From: Glebionis coronaria
Lineage: Eukaryota > Streptophyta > Magnoliopsida > Asterales > Asteraceae
DNA: 64,000 nt
Direction of reading: 5' to 3'
Assembly (NCBI GenBank): GCA_025667525.1
Contig: CM046882.1
Span: 217,852,592-217,916,591 of the forward strand
Shown here: one piece after another, positions 22,533 through 32,280 of the stretch
Numbering within the stretch: the stretch's first letter is position 1
How the letters are laid out: every line of letters starts with the position of its first letter
Program-made: the position numbers and the translations under genes
Notes under the pieces: generated by a model
Databases searched by the model: none
Told to the model about the DNA's origin: nothing
What the model saw: only the letters and a program-made list of their open reading frames with translations

Positions 22533-24073
22533 TGATGAGACTTCTTTTATACATAGTCTCATCGTCCAAATCGGGCTTAAAATGCATAAAATATCATTAA
22601 AACTGCCAAATATATGCTCGTGTTTGTTACTTGTGTATTTTTAGGTACGGATATTGAGGAAATGACAAAAAGATCACAAGAATCAATCAAAAACGAACAC
22701 GGGAAACAAAGCCGCACAATGAACCGGACCTAAATCTGGAATTTCCAAAATGGACCTTGAAGAATTAAAGATTGGCAACTTTAGTCCCTCAATTTTGAAG
22801 ACTTGGCAAGATTGGACATTGAAGAAATCAAGTTATGCAAGAATGGTCCTTGAGGAATGAAGATATTACAAGTTTAACCCTTAAAGAATCCAAAAATATG
22901 CATTTATGGCCCTTGGAAAAAGTTTGTAAACAAGTTGTGCCAAAAATGACAACTTTGGCAAAGTTGTCACAAGTATAAATGGGCGTTGATGGCTGATTAT
23001 TACAACATGAAAGAAGTGTGGAACAATGGGGACTAATACTGCCAGACATCCAAACATATCCCCACTAATCATTCATCCACCTCACCTCCAACAACCAACC
23101 ACAAACCTCCACCTCACAACACCCTCCCACGTCACCTTCCACCCAGGTTTATTAAATAAACCTGGTCAATTAGTCAACTTATTTTCCCACCTTAACACTT
23201 AATTTAAAAACATTTACCCCCAATCCGGATTAAACCCCCCCCCCCCCCCTAATTACCCAAGAACCCTAATTATCCCCAGGATGAACACTAATTAAATCAA
23301 AGGGGTTTTGCCCCTAACTATCTAGAAACATAATTGGGGTCACTCTCATCCCATCCCAACTCACCAAACATCTCCATGTGAACCATGGACCCCATTCGTC
23401 CCACCCCTGCTCAAGTCACTTTCCACAAAACCCTAGGAGGGGACACATCCAACGTCTGAGATCAACTCCTTGGTCCCCAAGACCAAACAAACGTCCAAGA
23501 TGAAGTTCCAACAACTGGCCAAGTACAAAGCTCACATGAATCCATATTGACCAAGTTTGAAGATTGAAGACCAAGGGCTTTTTGGAGATTTCAGCTACCA
23601 GGGTTAAGCATTCTAGTATTTTCTATAGACTAGTATAAATACAAGCCGTATGTGGCTATATTTCTTTGTTCCAGATTTTACTCAAAACTTGTAATCTTTT
23701 TAATTATTTATAAAGTTGGTGTTTTTGGTTAGAAATTGTAATTCCTTTTATGAGTTTTAAAAAATTGATATATGTTTGATGAGTATTGATCTAAGTTCCA
23801 TTAAAATTGTTTAAACACTTTGTGTTTTTGAGGTTTTGAAAAAGGGTTTTAAATTTCAGAAATCATTGGTCCAAGAAATTGAAAGTGGACTTGGATATTT
23901 GATTTTCTGAATTTGATCTTGTTTTAAAACATATCCAAGTTTCAAGTTTTGTAGGTTCACATTTGGTGAAAAGGTTTAAAAATTTTTAGAAATCAGAAAG
24001 TTTGTATTGTTCTTGTTCTTCATTTTCTTTTCTTAGCAGGTTCCATTGGAGTGCTTGTTGTCAAGTGTTCAGC

Positions 24074-24136
24074 ACAGATCCGGGTCTGTTGGAGGTGACA
24101 TAGTAGTCACTGTTGGGCCTGGATGTAGGCCCAACA
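24074..24136 (+). promoter_or_regulatory. Leader hairpin array in E1 3' LTR
   Basis: H1 24074-24089 (one C-to-T change leaves a G-U pair), H2 24095-24110 (stem GTGAC/GTCAC), H3 24111-24136 (9-bp stem, loop TGGATGTA). It lies 433 nt past the TATA box at 23634-23641. Confidence 0.7.
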
Positions 24137-25021
24137 AGGTAGCATACTTGTCCCTTTTTTCAGTTATTTGGTGTTTATGTGGTTTATGCATGAAAGTGTT
24201 TAAGTGTTGTTGTTTTTGGTTTGATTCTATTGTTTAGTAGTTGTATGCATGATATTAAGTGATTGGAATCAGTTTGGAGTTGATTTGAATTGATTTGCTT
24301 TGGAAAAATCTTGATTTTCAGTTTAAAGGGGTGTTTGGATCAGGATTCTAGTGGGGTTTAATAACTTTACTCTTGCTTTAAAACCTGTTATATCCACTCA
24401 ATAGGGTAGTGTTAGGATATATGTTAGTTTTGTTTTCATATTTGGTAGGGTTTAAGTCAATTTGCATGCTAAAAATTGGAAAAATGAGCAAAAATCAGTA
24501 AGTTCTTGTTGTGGATTGTTTTTGTTGAATTTTTCCATCAAATCTTGGTAGATGCTAGTTAATAGGTCTGTTTAGGTTTGTCTAGTGCTTTCATATCATT
24601 TTGTTGGATTGTGTGCTAGAATTAGGCCATTGAAACTCACATTTGTGCAAGTAAGCTTAGGGTAATATTCATCAGTCAAAACATAGGCTTAATCAGACAT
24701 TTTTGTGCAATATTGTGCTTGATTCTGTGTTATACCTGCTTGTTTTGTGTTTGATTGACTCCCTACACTCCAACTGAGTGTAGGGGTGCCCTATTGTCCA
24801 TCAAAAACACCACAAATAGCCAAAGACAAGCCCTCTTGTCCTTATTTTCACAAGTGATGATATCACTTTTTGTTCATCAGTAAAAATATCATATCTAGGC
24901 ACGTTTTGATTCCTAAAAGCTTGATTCTTGTTTGTTTGTTGATTAAACTTGTGTTTTAGAGTAAGTAAGTGTTACTGTTTTTGGGTTTTAAAGTTTAAAA
25001 AAAAAGAAAAAAAAATAAAAA

Positions 25022-25095
25022 GTAAAAAGACGTGGCCAGGACTCGAACCTGCGCCACTCGTCCCACACACCAACGCGTTTACCAAATGCCCTAGG
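25022..25095 (-). other. Antisense tRNA-like unit in E1 3' LTR
   Basis: Minus-strand B box GGTTCGAGTCC and A-box-like TAGGGCATTTGG at canonical spacing, followed by T runs on the minus strand; equivalent to 917-985. Confidence 0.5.
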
Positions 25096-26303
25096 GTCTT
25101 TGACTGGTAACTCTTTGCAACACTTGGTATTTAAGTAGTCTTTGTTTTCTAGCTTATTTAACTAGCAGCTTATTTATAAGCTGTTTTCAGCTTATTCTTT
25201 TTGGATTTTTACCAGTTAGTATTTTTCTCTTGTTTTTATTCAGTTTTAGGACTTTTTGGTGTTAAAAGATTATTTTTCCCGTAAGTAATTAATTTTTTAG
25301 GATTATTTTTAGTTTAAATTTTAGAAAGTGAATTAAAAATAGCAAAAGTAGTTTTAAAAATCTGAAAAAACAGTTTTTAGGTTTTTATTTATATTTTTGA
25401 GGTTTACAGCTAAAAAAGTTTTCAGAAAGTCTTATTTTTGATTTTATAGGATTTTAGGGTTTTTAACCAACTTTAAAATTTAATATAAAATTATTAAATA
25501 GGTTTTAGAAACTTTTGATTGCATTTCTGTCTTAGTTACAATATTTTAGATTTTTGGTAATTTTTTAGATTTATTTTATAAACTTTGAAATTTTTTTGAT
25601 TATTTTATTATTATTTTATTATTAAAAATTGAAAGTTAGTTTTTTCTACTTTTTCATTTTTCCGAGATTGTAGACACTAAATTAGGAAATTTGTAACTTT
25701 CCAAATATTTTTAGGACTTTTCATTTATTTTCTAGAATTAATTTAAGTTTTAATTGATTTCAATAGTTTTTAAGTGTTTAAAAATAGTTTTATTTAGTTT
25801 TAAAATTTTAAAAAATAATTTTTAGTTTAATTAGGTTATTTTTGAGGTTTACAAACTTTAAACTCTTGTTTGGGACTTTTTAATAATTAATTGTGATTTT
25901 TAGGGCTTTAATTAGCATTAAAAATTCATTATCTAATTAATTAAAAGGTTTTAGCAAGTTTGGATTTTTTGTAAACTCTTAGAATATTATTTTGGATTTT
26001 TAGTGATTTTTAGGAATTTTTAGGTTAAAATTTTAATTTTTGCACTATTTACGGTTTTACGTGATCGCCTTTTTCGTCTTAGTTTAATCCGACTTCGTAA
26101 CTGTCATTTCTTTCTTATTTCTATTTTCTTTTCTTCTCATAACAATAAAATCATCATTAATCAATTCATTACACAACACACGTGCCTCCTCGAGAACGAA
26201 CTCACTTAGGGTCATTTACACACGGTTTTCCTAAATCGCCGTGCATACTTGCCCTATTTATTGCTCTTTTCCTAAAGGGTAGTAAAAAGACTATATCATT
26301 CTT

Positions 26304-26858
26304 CTTGCATAGCTTTTATCCAATAGGATTGGAAAAAGCTTCTTGCCATGTCTTAGGTTCAACTTCAGTGAGAAAAGCATGAAAATGACAGAACATTGCA
26401 TTTTCTTATAACTGACTTCATGTGGATACCAGACGATTAGGGTCACCAATGATAGAATCTATAGGATGATTCTTTGTCCACTTGCTGTCATGTTCACGAG
26501 TCCGTGGATTGGAGTAAAACGTAGCCGGAACTTCCTCTGAGGTGGATGACCTGGCTTGATTAGAGTCGGGAATTGGTACACCAAAGAATGGAAGTTCACG
26601 CATTTGAGCGAATTCCAAATCGTGATCATCATCATCCTCTTCATCATCAATAGGCGTGACATGGTTAGTTGAAACATGTGTTGGTTGAGAATTACTTGTT
26701 GAAGGTATATCTTGACCAATTATAGGTGCAGACGTATCTGATTGTGCAACGGTTGTTGGAGCTACAACTTCGGTAACCGGAGCTATTACTTCAGGTTCTG
26801 GAGTAACAATACTTGGAGGAGTAAAGAATTCATCAAAGAACGGTAGAAACAACATATC
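26304..26858 (-). pseudogene. pol: C1 Copia pol: linker and start of RT
   Basis: Minus-strand frame from 26855: an acidic, Pro/Ser/Thr-rich linker (with a DDEEDDDD-type run) and then the SKWTKNHPIDSIIGDP block that precedes Copia RT. Nonsense codons follow near 26418. Close to the E1 junction the AMQEEL-type RT start is out of frame with the block before it, implying loss of one base near 26325. The RT continues at 9110 beyond E1. Confidence 0.88.
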
Positions 26859-27990
26859 TCATTCATTCCTAGAAGGTGGTGTGAATGATGATGAAGTAGT
26901 GTTGTTTGGGACAAGACCAGAGCTAATGTTACTGGGTCCCATTTCATGAAGTGCGGGTTCAGAGCTGCTTTGCTCAGAAGTCATAGCTGTCAGCTCATCA
27001 AAATCAGCATTCGTAGTTCCGAGGATCTTGCGAGAGTTACGGTTGTAGATTCGGTATGCTTTCTTTGCGGGTGCATAACCAATGAAAATACCAATATCAG
27101 CCTTTGGTTGAAGTTTTCCCAAATTGTCACCATCATTATTTGGATAGCAAAGAGAACCAAATACATGAAGATATGATAAATCTGGTACTTTTCCATGAAG
27201 AAGCTCATAAGGTGTTTCACCATGGCGTTTACGAATTAGTGGCCGGTTTTGGGTGTACACTGCTGTAGTTACTGCTTCTGCCCATAAAAATAATGGAGCC
27301 TTTGCATAAATTAACATCGTTCAAGCTGCTTCGATAAGGGTGTGATTTCGCCTTTCAACGACATCGTTTTGTTGTGGAGTGCGAGCAACGGATGTTTCAT
27401 GAGATATGCCAACTTCTTCATAATATTTACAAAAGTTTGATTCACAAATTTGGTTCCATTATCTGTACGAATGTATCAGACAGTAGTGTTGAGACGCCCT
27501 TGAATCATCTTGAGAAAATCGATAATGACTTTAGGTGCCTCGCCTTTTGTTGCAAGAAATTTCACGCATGTAAACCGAGAGTAATCATCCACTATGACGA
27601 GGATATAGTTTTTACCACCAAGACTTTCAACACGCATTGACCCACAAAGATCCATATGCAACAAATAAAGTTTCTCTGGGTTGGTGTCTTCAGTCTTGGG
27701 TTTGTATGATTTCTTAGTGCTTTTCCCCATAGTACACGCGAAACACAAATGATCTTTGTGAAATGTAAGTTTAGGAAGACCACGAACAAGTTAGTTTTCG
27801 CCAAATGATTAATAGCGTCAAAGTTAAGATGAGATAACCGTCGATGCCATAACCATGACTTAGTCTTTGATGCTTTGGAGAGAAGAGATATGGGAGAAGC
27901 GGCCATCATATCTTGTAGAGACAAAGTGTACAAATTATTCCCTTGAGTACCTTTCAATAAATCAACCCCTTCCAAATTACGAATGAAGCA
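26859..27990 (-). pseudogene. C1 Copia integrase (GAG-pre-integrase plus DDE core)
   Basis: Minus strand: the zinc-binding pre-integrase block LWHRRLSHLNF (near 27830), the C-x2-C remnant with MGKSTKKSYKPK (27740), the core with HMDLCGSMRVES and VIVDDYSRFTCVKFL (27650-27540), then a TGA near 27480, and the distal core with AVYTQNRPLIRKRHGETPYELLHGK (about 27250) and the VFGSLCY block. It inserts element cDNA into the host DNA. Several nonsense codons and frame breaks make it dead. Confidence 0.9.
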
Positions 27991-27999
27991 GGTATGCTC

Positions 28000-28606
28000 T
28001 CAAAAAGCACCTTCTAGGTTTGCATCACAAAATTGTCCCACAGAATATAAATTGTGATTGAGACCTTCCATACAATACACTCTGTAAATTATAACATTCC
28101 CAATATGATATTCACCGTAACCCATTATCTTTGCAATATGATCATTTCCAAATCGAACCGTACCAAGAAACTTGCTGACAAAATTTCTAAGCTGTGAGCG
28201 ATCTCCGGTCATATGTTTAGAGAAACCAGAGTCCAATTACCAGAGAACAATTTGGACCACCTGTTTTCAACAACAACAGTAGACAATGTATTGGAAACTA
28301 TTGGTTCCAGAGTGTTAGCAGATACAGATATGCTATTATCAGAATTGCTAACATTTGTGTGACCCTTAGATTTCCTGCGTTTTCTAATGTGAGTTTTACC
28401 ACTAACATGTTTTATTGTTCCAATTTTTTGAGGTTTTGGATTATTAGCGAGCACTACAGTGGGAGTAGACCTATTTAAAGGGCACTTGTTTCCTACAGTA
28501 GTGTTGGTGTTCCTAGTTAAAGGACACGCTTGTGTTTTGGTAGCCTTGGTACTCCTAGTTAAAGGGCACGCTTTCTTCGCTTTAGTGGGAGTGATCATAG
28601 TTAAAG
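28000..28606 (-). pseudogene. C1 Cys-repeat region and aspartic protease
   Basis: Minus strand: from 28598 a segment with repeated CPLTR-type units about 14 residues apart, then a Lys/Arg-rich stretch, then the Copia protease with DSGFSKHMTGDRSQL (28230-28190) and the VRFGNDHIAKIMGYG block. The active-site region is normally DSGCSKHMTG; here Cys is Phe, but the catalytic Asp is kept. Two frames overlap (28209-28236), which indicates a frameshift at the gag/protease boundary. Confidence 0.85.
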
Positions 28607-29056
28607 GGCACTGATAGGTGTGTAAACACCCATCCTTTTTACCACTTAACTACAATAATAACCAAGCCAAAACGTGTATTTTATGTCGTAAATGTCGGAA
28701 TTATACGTGGTTTGTGTTTTTGTTGTGATTTAGGACGAAAATGTGAAAAGGGGAGAAAACACGGGCATTCACGGGCTTTTATAGAAGAAAAAGACAAAAG
28801 ACGAAGTCAAGAAATCAAGAGTGCAAAAAGAACGGAAGTCCAAGACCAATTCTGAAGATTTATCGAAGAAAAAGTCAAAAGACGGAAGTTTACTAAAAAC
28901 CGAAGAACTCAAGTCTAATTTATTGAAGAAATTATAAGACGAGTTTATTAATCCCGAGACAAAAGTCGAAGAATTTGGAAGATTAAGGACTTAACAAGAT
29001 AATTAAAGAAAGAAGAAAGAGGGGAGGAAGCTTCCTTCCACTAATCCCCTCCCCCC

Positions 29057-29064
29057 TATAAATA
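29057..29064 (+). promoter_or_regulatory. TATA box of E3
   Basis: TATAAATA after a C-rich stretch, about 445 bases into the LTR. The basis is sequence only. Confidence 0.45.
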
Positions 29065-29509
29065 TACCTCATTAGTCATTTGTTTAGGTTGTTGGCTAGT
29101 TTGACAAACTATGCTCTTCCATCTTTAATTTTTGCACCTTAATTACTTGCACCTTTAATTACCTTGTCATGCACCTTTAATTCCTTTAAATTCAAGTAAG
29201 TTACTTTTATGTTTATTGAATCTTTATCTTTATTGTTAATCTCTCATCTTCCTTTCTTGTGTTGATTTAATCTTATGTTTATGGTTATGTTCTTTGATTT
29301 TTATTTATTTGGTTAAGTGGGTTTTGATTATTGTGATTATTATTTTTAGTGTTATTGATTTGGTTTGATTGGTATTGATTAGTTGTTCATTTGTAGTTAG
29401 TTTGATTTAATCTTTTGGTTGATTTTGATTAGTTTTATTTAAATTCGTGTCCTATTTCATTTCCTTGTTCTTCGCTACTGTTAACTTGCCTAGATTCCTA
29501 ATCAGTTCA

Positions 29510-29965
29510 ATTTATTCCGGGTGAAGGCTTTGTTTTAATTATTCCGAATCAGCATTTTATTCCGAATGAAGCTTTTAGTCTAGGATATTCCGAGTCAGTG
29601 TTTTTATCTTAATTATTCCGCATCAACTAATATTCCGAATCAGCACTTTTTGGTTATTATTCCGAATGAATGTTTTCTCCTAATTATTCCGCATGAAGCA
29701 GATATTTCGAATAAACCTTTTATTCCGGATGAGCAATCATTCCGGATGAAGGGTTATATTCCGAACCAAGCAACATTCCGAATCAAGGGTTATTCCGGAT
29801 GAGCCCATATTCCAAATGAAAGAATTTATTCCAGATGAAAAGATTTATTCCGGATGAAGGACTTTTTCCGGATGAAGCAATTTATTCCGGATGAAGGACT
29901 TATTCCGGATGAAGGTTTTTATTCCGGATGAAGGTTTTTATTCCGGATGAAGGGTGTATTCCGTA
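29510..29965 (+). repeat. ATTCCGGATGAAG minisatellite in E3
   Basis: About twenty loosely spaced copies of an ATTCCG core, becoming a regular ATTCCGGATGAAGG-type unit of roughly 20 bp toward 29840-29960. The core TCCGGA is its own reverse complement, so each regular unit is a small palindrome. The array starts about 450 nt past the TATA box. Confidence 0.85.
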
Positions 29966-30379
29966 TGAGCAGTTTTTCTTAGTTTTGTAATTTCAATTTT
30001 AGTTTATTTTAAGTTTATATTTTTAAGTTTTAAGCTTTATTTTTCCCGCCTTTTTCCTTAGTCGCATTTTTAGTTTACTTGTCTTTAGTTTAAGTTTAAG
30101 TTTGTGTTATTTACTTTTAAGTCTTTAATTAATTTCGTCTTTTAGCTTTTTTTTTTTATTGTTTTGCTTTACTTTTCGTTTTATTATTTGCATTGCTCCT
30201 TTATTTTTTGTCTTTGTTTGTTTGTATTTCGCTTCGCTTTTACCTTTTCAAATAGAATAGATATCCAACTTCATTTTACGTTACCAAGAATGACTGAGTC
30301 ACACTTTGAACCGGAAATCAATTCGAGAGGATATCGAGAAACGAACTTTCAACCTAGCAAAATCTTAGTTATCAGGCAC

Positions 30380-32275
30380 GCATTTCCTACTATAGTGAAA
30401 GTTCTACCAGTGGGGCGCCACATCCAACCAACTTGGGTTAACACTTTCCCAGTCGCTTTCCATTCTAAACCATTTTTCCGGGCATTCATCTCATTCACAT
30501 GGTCAATAAGGAAAGAATCATGACGACTAGAAAACATACATTCATTGCAATTCCAACATTTCAAATTAGAATTCACAGTAGGCTTAAAACGTTGCACAAC
30601 CGCAGAGCCTTTAAGTTTAGCTACATGATTCTTTTTATTCAAAACAGAAATAACTTTCCTAGGATGGGCTTCTACTTTGTTCTTCACTTGACTACTATAT
30701 GGGGGAAGATCCTATCATTCTTCTTGTTTCTTTTAAGCTTAGATCTTTGAGCCTTAGTAGTGGTGCTTACTCTTGTAGAAGGCAACACGGGAATATTAGA
30801 AGCAAGTTTAAATTTTTCCTTATCATTAGTGACCAAAGTTTGAGATGGTTTAGTCCTAGGGCCTTTGTAAAATGGTGTGATGGCAGTGAGGTTCCTTTTG
30901 GTTGCACTAGAGGACGGTGCTGAGACAGTGGTTGCGTTATCCACAACATTCTTACCTTTTAGGGTACGAAGTGTTTCCTTTAACTCAGTCAAAGCCAGAT
31001 TTTTATCACAAATTTGTTCCCTCAAATCAGATATTTCCACCGACTATCGATTCAATTGTTCAATCAATGATTGATTATGTGCAGTGGTATTAGCACGTGC
31101 GGGTTTTACTAAATCGAAGAGTCGTGTATTTTTCTCTTTTAAGTTATCAACTTTGGAAAAAATCTTGGAAACTCGATTATCTAGATCAACTTTAAAAATC
31201 TCAGCGGCCTCAAGTACTTTAACATAGTCAATCTCCTTAGATTTCTCTATGTCTATCGGCAATGATTTAGCAACCTTGTCACTTGGCTGACGTTGTTTTG
31301 ATTGTAAATTCAATTGAAAATTCTATTGAAAATTTGCATCATTGATATTAGCACCTTCGAATGACGTTTCAATGATTCTTGAATAAATTGCTGCTTGCAT
31401 TCAAGCGAAATACAATGTGTTTGAATTTCATCAAAATGTTTTGAAAGCGAAGAATAAGAATCTTGAAGCTTTAAAAATTCAGCGTCAAATTCGTGACAAG
31501 TACTATCTACCACATTATCCACAGATTCAACATTATGCACAATAGAATCATTATCAACACTTTTATTCAAAGAGACGGAAACTATACCATGAGACATCAC
31601 TTGCTTCAGAAGCTGATCATTTTGGCGTGAAACTCGTTCTATTTCAAGTAAACTGTTTTCATATGCATCATCCATTTCATTGAAAACACGTCTAACTTCT
31701 TCTATTTCCAAAAGCAAATCTTGATCAATATTACTAAGAAAAGCTTTAACATTCTTTACAAACAGAACAATTTCGTCTTGAAACGCAGTTCTAGTGTGAA
31801 AAAGATTCCATTCACCTTCCATTATGGCGAAGCCGTCGTACATTCCAAAATGACCTTGTCAAAATCGGCTAAGTGTCGGTGCACCGCATTTAAGCTAACG
31901 GACACCTTACTTACCGGTGGAATTACTTATTAAATCTATTTTGACAAGTGTAGGAGAGGTACTAGGAAGGTTTTCTAGTTGACAAACTTTGGGGCACAAA
32001 AGCTGATAATTGAGCTAATTCCTTTTGTAAGCGAATGCGGGTCTTTTTAGAAAATTGATCTTTATTATGCTTATCATAATCAAGCTTATGGAATTTTGAA
32101 AGCATTTTAGATTGAGTTTGTTCCGCATGTGATTGTGTCTCCTCAATACTACGAACATAAGGTGCTTCTTTCGATTTGCCAATTAGGGTCACATCATAAA
32201 GACAAGGAATATATTCCTGAGCTTGTTTTGCATAACCTGGATTAGGTGGTAAATCTTGAAGACGATTAAGTTCAA
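30380..32275 (-). pseudogene. C1 gag extension with coiled coils
   Basis: Minus-strand pieces in order: 32275-31962 (starts ELELNRLQDLPPNPGYA), 31843-31310 (IEEVRRVFNEMDDAYENSLLEIERV, coiled-coil type), 31313-31044, 31040-30684 (EISDLREQICDKNLALTELKE) and 30687-30380 (WNCNECMFSSRHDSFLIDHVNEMNARK and a WRPTGRTFTIVGNAC block). This is the long region between the gag zinc knuckle and protease in this Copia group. Its role is unknown to me. It is broken by several stops and frame changes; E2 interrupts its start and E3 its end. Confidence 0.8.
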
Positions 32276-32280
32276 GTTCT

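Larger units (their letters stand above)
9116..26298 (+). mobile_element. E1: non-autonomous Athila-type Ty3/Gypsy element (gag-protease only)
   Basis: Both ends are defined: 5-bp TSD TTCTT at 9111-9115 and 26299-26303, LTR ends TGATGA and TATATCA, PBS (16633), gag, protease and PPT (22521-22532). The LTRs are about 3.75 kb each without the nested solo LTR, which is larger than the coding part. There is no RT, RNase H or integrase between protease and PPT, so E1 would need enzymes in trans. It is inserted in the RT gene of C1, on the opposite strand. Confidence 0.93.
22533..26298 (+). repeat. E1 3' LTR
   Basis: Starts TGATGAGAC and ends TATATCA, 3766 bp, followed by TSD TTCTT. It carries TATA (23634-23641), hairpin array (24074-24136) and tRNA-like unit (25022-25095). 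It lacks the E0 solo LTR seen in the 5' LTR, and so shows the uninterrupted LTR structure. Confidence 0.93.
28612..30374. mobile_element. E3: solo LTR, unknown family
   Basis: Starts TGATAGGTGT and ends TTATCA, with TSD GGCAC at 28607-28611 and 30375-30379. The C1 reading frame resumes seamlessly across it, through a CPLTR repeat. It is 1763 bp with no PBS, PPT or coding sequence inside, so a solo LTR is the simplest reading. A TATA box at 29057-29064 suggests plus orientation. A tandem repeat fills 29510-29965. The open frames near 30164-30523 have no domain. Confidence 0.85.

Noticed and set aside
23235..23249. Poly-C run as a functional site
   Set aside because: Length differs between the two E1 LTRs (10 versus about 15), typical of slippage or sequencing error.
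29510..29965. CRISPR-like array
   Set aside because: Units are short, irregularly spaced and without unique spacers, inside a plant solo LTR.
28612..30374. E3 as a complete small element (TRIM or SINE)
   Set aside because: No internal PBS, PPT or repeated termini; one LTR-like unit with a TSD fits a solo LTR better.
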